From Candidatus Krumholzibacteriota bacterium (GTDB lineage: Bacteria; Krumholzibacteriota; Krumholzibacteriia; Krumholzibacteriales; Krumholzibacteriaceae): a stretch of DNA of 12,386 bases. The stretch spans positions 1-12,386 of the forward strand of contig DAOVFR010000041.1 of assembly GCA_030672805.1 (NCBI GenBank), in the 5' to 3' direction. Positions within the stretch are counted from its first letter, which is position 1, and every line of letters begins with the position of its first letter. Under the pieces are notes generated by a model, which ran no database searches, was not told the origin of the DNA, and worked only from the letters and a program-made list of their open reading frames with translations. Below are positions 1 to 6,037 of the stretch, in pieces. The translations under genes were made by a program, and so were the position numbers.

Positions 1-390
1 TTGCAGCTCGGGGGCAGGGAGTTGACGGCAGATCCACCGAGCGTTCTCATCGAGATGGAACTGAGCAAGAAGGCCGTCAGGACCCTTGCGAACGTACCCC
101 CGACGATCCTCCAGGATGATGAGACACTCGTGGTCGAGTACTCTCCCCGTTCCGTTTCTCTGACCATCGAGGGCCCCGAGTCGATCATCAAGAACATCGT
201 CTCCGACGAGGTGTCGATTCTTCTGAACATCACCGGAAAGGAGCCCGGAACCTACCGGATTCAGCCGGAGGTCATTGTTCCCCAGGGGATCGAGAAGTAC
301 TGGCTTGATACAAGTGCATTCGAGATCACGATCGTGGCAGGCCGAAAGGAGGGCAACGGCGGTGGTGAAACCGGTACAGAAAAGGAATAG
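1..390 (+). CDS. YbbR/CdaR-type protein, C-terminal part (5' end outside window)
   Basis: This reading frame is open from the first base to TAG at 388-390 and encodes 129 residues. The TTG at position 1 is probably not the real start, because YbbR proteins normally have an N-terminal membrane segment and several YbbR repeats before this point. Residues about 24-111 read as one full YbbR repeat. It starts with a 'NVPPTI' strand, continues with a 'YSPRSVSLTIEGPE' strand-turn and an 'LLNITGKEPGTY' segment, and ends with a 'PEVIVPQGIE' strand. The tail is Gly/Glu-rich and low in complexity. In Firmicutes the YbbR protein CdaR binds and regulates the diadenylate cyclase CdaA outside the membrane. 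That role here is inferred, since the cyclase gene would lie to the left. The frame overlaps the next gene by 29 nt, suggesting cotranscription. Confidence 0.8.
   Translation: MQLGGRELTADPPSVLIEMELSKKAVRTLANVPPTILQDDETLVVEYSPRSVSLTIEGPESIIKNIVSDEVSILLNITGKEPGTYRIQPEVIVPQGIEKYWLDTSAFEITIVAGRKEGNGGGETGTEKE
345..353 (+). promoter_or_regulatory. Shine-Dalgarno sequence deciding the GTG start at 362
   Basis: AAAGGAGGG lies inside the end of the YbbR frame, 8 nt before a GTG codon at 362. This is a near-ideal distance. The longer open frame, beginning at an ATG at 275, lacks comparable support. An internal ATG at 412 would remove the basic stretch before the membrane segment. Confidence 0.65.
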
Positions 391-1348
391 GATCGTTGCG
401 ATCGATTACAACATGCTTTCGTCGTACCTCGGGCGCTGGGCGACCGTCCTGGTTTTTTCCGCGATCATTCTGCTAACCGCCGGTGCATTATTTCTCGATG
501 AGAACGATTTCGCCCATATGTCCATAACAATCGGTGTCTGCGCGTTCGATTCGGCGCGAGCCAACCAGTCTCTCCGCGACCTCGGAGACCTCATGCGGGA
601 GAAGGGCGCTGGTGACGTGAAGTGGAGATTCATACCGGAGAGTGCGGAGATCGGAGGGTGCGATTTCTACCTGATGACCTCGATCCAGGCATCGCGTTTC
701 ATGGCGGAGAAGCGCTTACGGTGCGCGCTGCTGGCTTCCGTGAAGGAAGGACAGCGGTACACGAGGGGGGCGGTCATTGCAAAACCGGGTGCCGGTCTCT
801 CCACGATCGAACTCGGCCGGGTGATTTTCACTTCCCCCGTCTCGGCATCGGGTTTTCTATCTCCTTACCTCGCATTGGCGGATGCCTGTACCGGCGGCTT
901 ATCCGGGCCGGAGATTATAGAGTTCGCGGGTGTCGACGACGGTGAGAGACGCGTGATCTTCGGTGTGCTGTTCGGTGCGTACGATGCGGGTGGTATCGGG
1001 CTTGAACGGTTCCTGTTTCTCGAGAGCAGGGGGGTTTTCCGGAGCGGTGAACTGGAGATCCTCCTCACCGGTGAGGCACTGCCGGAGATCGTCCTGGCGG
1101 CGGAATCCTCGATGGATCGCAAGATGTTCCGTGTGTTCAGCAGACGGTTGGCCGGCATCTCGGAAAGAATGCCTCACGGGCTGCGCGCCGGTCTTCTCGA
1201 ACTGGGCATCTCGGGTTTCGTCCTGCCACGGGATGAGGACGAGCAACTTATCATCCGTCTTGAGTCAAATATGCCGGAACGTTATATTACTGATTCCGTC
1301 CGCTCGGCACGGCGCAACCGGGCGGGGATCGTGAAAGGCAGGATGTGA
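362..1348 (+). CDS. Membrane-anchored PhnD-like periplasmic binding-fold protein
   Basis: The predicted protein has 328 residues from the GTG at 362, chosen for its strong Shine-Dalgarno; the open frame itself extends up to 275. A basic N-terminus (KPVQKRNR) precedes one hydrophobic segment at about residues 26-45, so the rest should lie outside the cytoplasmic membrane. The body resembles phosphate/phosphonate-type (PhnD, type 2 periplasmic binding) proteins. It has 'SPVSASGFLSPYLAL' at 158-172, matching the family's ligand-loop pattern, then 'GAYDAGGIG' at 205-213. 'EALPEIVLAAESSMDRKMF' at about 238-256 matches the 'PxxPxxxxxxL' region that ends in an Arg/Leu helix. No PhnC or PhnE ABC subunits are in the window, and there is no lipobox. 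It lies between ybbR and vanZ with overlaps on both sides. It may be a sensor or scaffold rather than a transporter component. The fold assignment is from motif reading only, and the function is unknown. Confidence 0.6.
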   Translation: MVKPVQKRNRIVAIDYNMLSSYLGRWATVLVFSAIILLTAGALFLDENDFAHMSITIGVCAFDSARANQSLRDLGDLMREKGAGDVKWRFIPESAEIGGCDFYLMTSIQASRFMAEKRLRCALLASVKEGQRYTRGAVIAKPGAGLSTIELGRVIFTSPVSASGFLSPYLALADACTGGLSGPEIIEFAGVDDGERRVIFGVLFGAYDAGGIGLERFLFLESRGVFRSGELEILLTGEALPEIVLAAESSMDRKMFRVFSRRLAGISERMPHGLRAGLLELGISGFVLPRDEDEQLIIRLESNMPERYITDSVRSARRNRAGIVKGRM

Positions 1349-1731
1349 GCCGGAACGTCAAACGGTGGATGCCCCTCATTGGATGGGTCGTGATGATCTT
1401 CGGGTTGTCATCGGTGCCGAGTTTGTCCACCGACACCGAGTTCCCGCGGGGGTTCGACAAGGTGGCGCATTTTTTCGAGTATGCCGTCCTCGTCATCCTG
1501 GTACACCGCGGATTGAGCTACGAGACGGGCGCGCGCGGCGTTGTCACCTTCGTAATCGTAGCGGCGACTTGCATCGGTGTCGCCGGTCTCGACGAGCTGT
1601 ACCAGAGCTTTATTCCCGGGCGTGATTCAAGTATCATGGATATAGTTGCAGACACTTCCGGGATCGCGCTTGGAACCGTCGCCGCCGTTCTCATGGTCGT
1701 GCGGTTGAAAAAGAAGGCGGAGAAAGCATGA
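1345..1731 (+). CDS. VanZ-family membrane protein
   Basis: The protein has 128 residues and starts at a GTG overlapping the upstream stop codon (GTGA, 4 nt), with GGCAGG just upstream. It has four hydrophobic segments, at about residues 9-24, 40-55, 64-82 and 103-120, and a basic C-terminus (RLKKKAEK). VanZ-family signatures are clear: 'DKVAHFFEYAVL' at 38-49, 'DELYQSFIPGR' at 83-93 and the following 'SSIMDIVADTSG' at 95-106. VanZ itself gives low-level teicoplanin resistance in enterococci, but most family members are chromosomal proteins of unknown role, and nothing here suggests a resistance function. The position between a solute-binding-fold protein and hisS suggests a housekeeping envelope role, which is an inference. 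The length is normal for the short form of the family. Confidence 0.85.
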   Translation: MSRNVKRWMPLIGWVVMIFGLSSVPSLSTDTEFPRGFDKVAHFFEYAVLVILVHRGLSYETGARGVVTFVIVAATCIGVAGLDELYQSFIPGRDSSIMDIVADTSGIALGTVAAVLMVVRLKKKAEKA

Positions 1732-2996
1732 AGTTCAGCAGGCCGAGAGGAACGAACGATCTGTTCGGTGAGCGCATGGAACGGTGGCACGATGTGGAGG
1801 GCCGCATCGTCCGGTTGGTCCGCGGCTATGGATATTCCGAAATCCGGACGCCGGTTTTCGAGATGACCGATCTGTTCATACGTGCCGTCGGGAAGGCTAC
1901 AGATATTGTCTCCAAGGAAATGTACACGTTCTCCGATAAGAAGGGCAGGAGCCTGACCCTGAGACCGGAGAACACGGCGTCTGTCATGAGGGCCTTTCTC
2001 GAGAACGGCCTGCACCGGAAAGGCGGTATTTCTCGATTTTACTATATGGGGCCGATGTTCAGGTACGACAGGCCTCAGGCCGGAAGATACCGTCAGTTTC
2101 ACCAGGTAGGTGCGGAGGCCATAGGGTCGTCGAACCCGGCGGTCGATGCCGAGATCATCGATATCAGTCTGAGTATTTACAGTGTATGCGGTTTTCCGCC
2201 GCTCGACGTCAGGTTGAACAGCGTCGGCTGCCCCGTGTGCAGGCCGGCGTTCAAGGAAATCCTGATACGGAGTCTCGCCGGGTACGGTGACGAGCTGTGT
2301 CAGAACTGCAGGGAACGGGGGATGGTGAATCCCCTGCGCATATTCGATTGCAAGAAATGCGGCGAGGTCAAGAAGAAGCTGCCCTTCATCACCGATCACC
2401 TCTGCCGGGAGTGCGGCGAGCATTTCTCCAGGCTGCAGGAGATACTCGACGGTCTCGGCATTCGTTACACCCTGGACCCGCTCCTCGTTCGGGGTCTCGA
2501 TTACTATACGAAGACCGCCTTCGAGATCATACATCCCGGACTCGGCGCCCAGAACGCCCTCAGCGGCGGCGGCCGTTACGATGGACTGGCGGAAGACTGC
2601 GGCGGCGGACACATACCGGCCGTCGGATTTTCCGCCGGTATGGAGCGTCTGCTGGAAACACTTCCCGAAAGCTTCCCGGGGGAGACGGGCGACGGCAGGG
2701 TGGACGTCTGCATTATCCTGATCGGAGATTCCGGCTCCATGCAAGCCCTCTCCCTGGCGGGCAGGCTCCGCGAGTCGGGATTGTCCGTCCTGACCGACCT
2801 GTCAGGCAGAAGCATGAAGAAAAAACTCGGGGCGGCATCCGAAGCAGGTGCCGGATTTGCCGTTTTTCTCGGGCCGGACGAGCTCGAGCGGGAAAAGGCA
2901 ACTGTCAAGAACATGATGACCGGCTCCCAGGAGGTGCTGGCGTTCGATGGGATAGGCCCGTTTATCGAGAGGGAAAGGGATAACAGAGGTGAGTGA
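1728..2996 (+). CDS. hisS: Histidyl-tRNA synthetase
   Basis: HisRS attaches histidine to tRNA-His in the cytoplasm and is a class II synthetase. The 422-residue length is normal. The ATG overlaps the vanZ stop (ATGA), with AAGGCGGAG upstream. Visible elements include the N-terminal 'PRGTNDLFG' and 'TLRPENT' at 77-83. Motif 2 is at about 107-133 (MGPMFRYDRPQAGRYRQFHQ). The histidine-specific loops are 'LVRGLDYYT' (253-261) and 'ALSGGGRYDGL' (277-287). Motif 3 is at 298-308 (AVGFSAGMERL), and an anticodon-binding domain starts at about 325. The insertion domain carries four CxxC pairs (C168/C171, C191/C194, C208/C211, C226/C229), which look like metal-binding knuckles and occur in a subset of bacterial HisRS. 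It overlaps aspS by 8 nt; hisS-aspS adjacency is common in bacteria. Confidence 0.97.
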   Translation: MKFSRPRGTNDLFGERMERWHDVEGRIVRLVRGYGYSEIRTPVFEMTDLFIRAVGKATDIVSKEMYTFSDKKGRSLTLRPENTASVMRAFLENGLHRKGGISRFYYMGPMFRYDRPQAGRYRQFHQVGAEAIGSSNPAVDAEIIDISLSIYSVCGFPPLDVRLNSVGCPVCRPAFKEILIRSLAGYGDELCQNCRERGMVNPLRIFDCKKCGEVKKKLPFITDHLCRECGEHFSRLQEILDGLGIRYTLDPLLVRGLDYYTKTAFEIIHPGLGAQNALSGGGRYDGLAEDCGGGHIPAVGFSAGMERLLETLPESFPGETGDGRVDVCIILIGDSGSMQALSLAGRLRESGLSVLTDLSGRSMKKKLGAASEAGAGFAVFLGPDELEREKATVKNMMTGSQEVLAFDGIGPFIERERDNRGE

Positions 2997-4794
2997 ATCG
3001 ATCCGGTTTCATCTGACGGAAGAATGGAAGAGAACACACCTGTGCGGTGAGGTGGCGATCAACGATCTCGGTTCCGAGGTCGTTCTTGCCGGATGGGTCA
3101 AGAAGGTAAGGGAGCTGGGATATCTCACCTTTCTCGACCTGTGGGACAGGAAGGGTATCGTACAGCTTGTCGTGGAGCAGGAGCAGCAGGAACTTCACGA
3201 TCTGTTCAGATCGCTTCGTTCAGAGGACGTCATCGCGTGCAGGGGAACGGTCAGGAAAAGACCGGGGGACATGGTCAACCCGGCGATGAAAACCGGAGAA
3301 ATCGAGATTGTTGCCGACAGGGCGATCGTCCTGAACAGGAGCGCTGTTCCGCCCTTCACCGTGACCGCGGACGTGCAGGCGAACGAGGATCTGCGCCTCA
3401 GGTACAGGTACCTCGACCTGCGACGAGACCCGCTGCAGGAGAACATCGAGCTGCGCCACCGTATCGCACTCCTTGTGAGGGAATATCTCGCATCGGAGGG
3501 TTTCCTCGAGATCGAGACACCGATGCTCGTGCGGCGGACCCCCGAAGGAGCAAGGGATTATCTTGTTCCCAGCAGGACCCAGCCGGGCAAGTTCTACGCC
3601 CTTCCCCAGAGCCCCCAACTGTACAAGCAGATTCTGATGATAGCGGGGTTCGACCGTTACTTCCAGCTTGCGAGGTGCCTGCGTGATGAGGATCTGCGGG
3701 CTGACCGGCAGCCGGAGCATACCCAGATAGATATCGAGATGAGCTTCATCTCGGAAAAAGAGATATTCGCCGTCACCGAGGGGCTCATGAGCTTCCTGTT
3801 CGATGCGATTCTCGGCATTCGCCTGCAGACTCCCTTCGCCGTCCTCGATTATGAAGAGGCGATCGGTGTCTACGGCACTGACAAGCCGGACAGGCGCTTC
3901 GGACTCGAGATCCGGGATTGCAGCGCCGTGTTCGGTTCGAGCGAGTTCAAGGTGTTCCGGTCGATCGTGCAGCGGGGTGGTGTCGTGAGGGGAATATCGT
4001 TCGAACAGGGTGAGGCGTTCTCACGGAGCAGGATCAAGGAGCTCGAAGAGCTTGCCAGGTCGCTCGGGGCCGGTGGGCTTGTGGCAGCCAAGGTCAGCAG
4101 GGATGAGGCGTCTGCTACCGTTTCCAAGCACCTTGACGGGAAGGGGCTTGCCCTGCTGCGTGAAATATTTCGGGTAGAGGCTCCGACGCTGCTTCTTCTC
4201 GTCGGCGGCGAGAAATCACTCGTGTCGAGAGTGCTCGGCGAGCTGAGGCTGCACCTCGGCAGGGCCAACCTCCTAGATTCGGATACGAAGCTGTATGATT
4301 TTCTCTGGATCAACCGGTTTCCGCTCTTCACCGAGGTGGAGGGGGGGGGATGGGAACCGTCGCACCATATCTTCTCGATGCCGCTGGAAGAGGACCTTTC
4401 GTGCATAGATACAGATCCGGGGAAAGTGCACGGGCACCTGTACGACCTGGTATGCAACGGAACGGAGCTCGGATCGGGGAGCATCCGTGTGCACCACAGG
4501 GAACTGCAGGAGAAGCTGTTCGGTGTCATCGGGATCGACTGCGACAGTGCCCGGAGGAAGTTCGGATTTCTCCTCGAAGCGTTCGGGTACGGGGCCCCTC
4601 CCCACGGCGGGGTCGCTCTCGGCCTCGACCGCCTTGCGATGATCGTGGGAGGCGGCACGTCGATCAGGGATTACATCGCCTTCCCGAAAACACAGAGCGG
4701 CACTTCTCTCATGGAGGGTGCGCCGTCGGAAGTGGAAGAGGAGGTTCTCCGGGAGCTTCACATCGAGGTAAGGAAAAGGAAGAACGGGGAATAA
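2989..4794 (+). CDS. aspS: Aspartyl-tRNA synthetase (bacterial type)
   Basis: AspRS charges tRNA-Asp. The 601-residue protein is the usual bacterial length. The GTG start overlaps the end of hisS by 8 nt, with an AGAGG just before it. The N-terminal OB-fold anticodon-binding domain spans about residues 15-120 (GWVKKVRELG at 35-44). The 'RYRYLDLRR' linker is at 138-146. 'TPEGARDYLVPSR' and 'YALPQSPQLYKQ' (203-214) shape the active site. Motif 2 is at 230-248 (CLRDEDLRADRQPEHTQID), with His where many homologues have Phe. The bacterial GAD insertion lies at about 285-430. Motif 3 is at 538-549 (PHGGVALGLDRL), followed by 'IAFPKTQSGTSLM'. At the two positions reported to influence tRNA-Asn discrimination, residue 43 is Leu, as in the discriminating E. 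coli enzyme. The second position (residue 94 by my alignment) is Asp rather than Lys, so specificity is open. Tandem TAA stops end the gene. Confidence 0.97.
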   Translation: MSESIRFHLTEEWKRTHLCGEVAINDLGSEVVLAGWVKKVRELGYLTFLDLWDRKGIVQLVVEQEQQELHDLFRSLRSEDVIACRGTVRKRPGDMVNPAMKTGEIEIVADRAIVLNRSAVPPFTVTADVQANEDLRLRYRYLDLRRDPLQENIELRHRIALLVREYLASEGFLEIETPMLVRRTPEGARDYLVPSRTQPGKFYALPQSPQLYKQILMIAGFDRYFQLARCLRDEDLRADRQPEHTQIDIEMSFISEKEIFAVTEGLMSFLFDAILGIRLQTPFAVLDYEEAIGVYGTDKPDRRFGLEIRDCSAVFGSSEFKVFRSIVQRGGVVRGISFEQGEAFSRSRIKELEELARSLGAGGLVAAKVSRDEASATVSKHLDGKGLALLREIFRVEAPTLLLLVGGEKSLVSRVLGELRLHLGRANLLDSDTKLYDFLWINRFPLFTEVEGGGWEPSHHIFSMPLEEDLSCIDTDPGKVHGHLYDLVCNGTELGSGSIRVHHRELQEKLFGVIGIDCDSARRKFGFLLEAFGYGAPPHGGVALGLDRLAMIVGGGTSIRDYIAFPKTQSGTSLMEGAPSEVEEEVLRELHIEVRKRKNGE

Positions 4795-4820
4795 TAAGGA
4801 ACAATCAGGCACATCTTTTG

Positions 4821-4845
4821 CAATATTAACGCTATTGGCTTTTTT
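4821..4845 (+). terminator. Weak rho-independent terminator candidate after aspS
   Basis: CAATA (4821-4825) and TATTG (4833-4837) form a 5-bp stem around a 7-nt loop, followed by GC and six T residues (4840-4845). The stem is AT-rich and therefore weak. The position, 27 nt past the aspS stop and directly before a TTGACA box, supports a transcription unit boundary. Confidence 0.35.
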
Positions 4846-4846
4846 C

Positions 4847-4872
4847 TTGACAACGGAGCTGTTCGGTATTAA
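4847..4872 (+). promoter_or_regulatory. Possible sigma70-type promoter for the lipoprotein pair
   Basis: A perfect -35 box, TTGACA (4847-4852), follows the T6 run. The best -10-like hexamer is TATTAA at 4867-4872, but the spacer is only 14 nt. At the usual 17 nt the hexamer is TAACGT (4870-4875), a 3/6 match. The promoter is plausible from context, with the exact -10 unsettled. Confidence 0.35.
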
Positions 4873-4904
4873 CGTTCCTGTAAGCTGAAATATTGATTAA
4901 CTAC

Positions 4905-4911
4905 AAGGAGG
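4905..4911 (+). promoter_or_regulatory. Shine-Dalgarno sequence favouring the ATG at 4922
   Basis: AAGGAGG ends 1 nt before an ATG at 4913, which is too close for initiation. It is 10 nt before the in-frame ATG at 4922, which is therefore preferred. Confidence 0.6.
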
Positions 4912-4921
4912 AATGCAAGTT

Positions 4922-5212
4922 ATGAAGATATGCCGTGGAGGGTTGATTCTGATCTTCCTGATGACGATGCCGGGGTTGGCGATGGTTGGGTGCGGAACCG
5001 CGCCTCCGTGCGAGACGAGCCTCGTCACACTCGACGAGACGCGGCTGGATGTTGAGACGTACGAGAAGGAGGCTGCCGAGAAGAGAGCAAAGGCGGCAGA
5101 GTTCGAGGAACGGCTGAATAAAAAGAACAACGACATCGAAGAGATCAAGGACAGACCGGCAGAGCTCGAGGAAAGGGTCAGTGAACTGAAAAAAGGCAGC
5201 GGCAGGGAATAA
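4922..5212 (+). CDS. Small coiled-coil lipoprotein
   Basis: The protein has 96 residues from the ATG at 4922; the ATG at 4913 would add three residues but sits on top of the Shine-Dalgarno. The signal peptide has Lys/Arg near the start, a hydrophobic core from about residue 8 to 22, and a lipobox-like 'MVGC' with Cys24 as the lipidation site. The -3 residue Met is less usual than Leu. After a short spacer, residues about 35-92 are almost all Glu, Lys, Arg, Ala and Leu in heptad spacing, with no Gly and one Pro, which indicates a coiled coil. The architecture recalls small helical envelope lipoproteins such as Lpp, but I see no specific family match. It is followed 30 nt later by a second lipoprotein gene with its own coiled coil. 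The function is unknown; a structural role at the outer membrane is inferred. Confidence 0.75.
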   Translation: MKICRGGLILIFLMTMPGLAMVGCGTAPPCETSLVTLDETRLDVETYEKEAAEKRAKAAEFEERLNKKNNDIEEIKDRPAELEERVSELKKGSGRE

Positions 5213-5242
5213 GGGCCGAAACTGAAAGGGGGAGATACGGGT

Positions 5243-5932
5243 ATGCTGAACAAGAAGTCCATTATATTGGTAATTATCCCGATGATCCTGTTTCTCGGCG
5301 CCGGCTGCAGCAGGTACAAGCCTCGACCGATCGATATCTCCAAGGGAGAATATTACGAGGATGAAGAGTACAAGAAGCTTTCCAAGAACGATCGGGAGGA
5401 GTACTGCCGGACGCTTGCCGTCGAGCTTGAGAGCCTTCAGGGGAGATCGGAGAAGGCCCAGGAAGAACTGACCGCCAAGAAGGAAAGAATACACACGCTG
5501 ACAAAGGATCTGAGAGACGCGGAGAAGGTATACGCCAACCTTTCGGCGCATATCGATGAATTTACAAAGCAGATCCAGGAACTCGAGATGCTGCCCAGGG
5601 TCTGGAAACTGCAGTTCGGCGAATGCCTGTGGATCGTTGCCGGTTACGAGGAAGTATTCGGGGATCCGCTCAAATGGCCGAGACTCTGGCGTGGGAACCG
5701 GCAGATGATCGAGGATCCCGACTGGGTTCTTGCCGGCTGGGAGTTGAAGGTGCCGAGAAATTGGCCGAAAAAACACCTGGTCATAGAGGATGAGTGGCTT
5801 GCCAAGATCGCGGGATACTGGGAGATCTATGACGATTACAGAAAATGGACGGTTCTGTTCGAGGGCAACAAGGATAGGATCAACGATCCGGACCTCATCT
5901 TTCCCGATCAGGAGCTGGTCGTCCCCAGGTGA
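5243..5932 (+). CDS. Lipoprotein with coiled coil and two tandem LysM-like repeats
   Basis: The protein has 229 residues. The ATG is preceded by AAAGGGGGAG at a good distance. The signal peptide (MLNKK, then a hydrophobic core) ends in lipobox 'LGAGC', with Cys22 lipidated and Ser at +2, which favours outer-membrane sorting under the E. coli rule. An acidic/basic stretch and a heptad-rich helix follow at about 50-115. The C-terminus consists of two repeats of exactly 52 residues, 121-172 and 178-229, joined by NWPKK. They align without gaps at 21 of 52 identical residues. Both share 'AGY', 'KW', 'L..GN...I.DPD' and end '.EL.VPR', the pattern of LysM-type modules of the 'W..LY..N...I.DPD.I.PGQ.L.IP' kind. 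LysM domains bind peptidoglycan, but these lack the usual GD and PGQ residues in places, so binding is inferred. A tether between outer membrane and cell wall would fit. Confidence 0.8.
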   Translation: MLNKKSIILVIIPMILFLGAGCSRYKPRPIDISKGEYYEDEEYKKLSKNDREEYCRTLAVELESLQGRSEKAQEELTAKKERIHTLTKDLRDAEKVYANLSAHIDEFTKQIQELEMLPRVWKLQFGECLWIVAGYEEVFGDPLKWPRLWRGNRQMIEDPDWVLAGWELKVPRNWPKKHLVIEDEWLAKIAGYWEIYDDYRKWTVLFEGNKDRINDPDLIFPDQELVVPR

Positions 5933-5984
5933 GGGGGCTGCTGTCCTGTGGAAGCTATATTTATAAAATCAGTTACGCTAATTT

Positions 5985-6020
5985 ACTCTTGACCCCGTGA
6001 TTGAAGGTCAGGAGTTTTCT
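5985..6020 (+). terminator. Terminator-like hairpin just upstream of phoH
   Basis: The arms CTCTTGACC (5986-5994) and GGTCAGGAG (6006-6014) pair over 9 bp with one G-U wobble, and A5985-T6015 can extend the stem. The 11-nt loop is followed by TTTTCT (6015-6020). It ends the lipoprotein unit 53 nt after its stop and sits 17 nt before the phoH start. It could also be an attenuator for a transcript starting upstream. The left arm contains TTGACC, a -35-like hexamer. Confidence 0.5.
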
Positions 6021-6037
6021 ATTACAGGGGATAGCGC

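Noticed and set aside
1..3. TTG as start of a complete 129-residue protein
   Set aside because: YbbR proteins have an N-terminal membrane segment and earlier repeats, so this is the cut end of a longer gene.
275..361. Longer N-terminus for the PhnD-like protein, starting at ATG 275
   Set aside because: The extra residues overlap the YbbR coding frame by over 100 nt, look like random out-of-frame peptide (rich in Arg and Ser), and lack a ribosome binding site as good as that before GTG 362.
1345..1731. Glycopeptide resistance gene vanZ
   Set aside because: The family name comes from a resistance locus, but there are no other van genes here and most VanZ-family proteins are ordinary chromosomal membrane proteins.
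1518..2744. 408-codon open frame on the - strand antisense to vanZ and hisS
   Set aside because: The + strand frame carries every HisRS motif; the antisense frame has no recognisable domain or plausible ribosome binding context.
4901..5776. 291-codon open frame on the - strand antisense to the lipoprotein pair
   Set aside because: It looks superficially attractive because the + strand genes here are less conserved. However, the + strand frames have Shine-Dalgarno sites, lipoboxes and a repeated LysM-like domain, while the antisense frame shows no comparable organisation.
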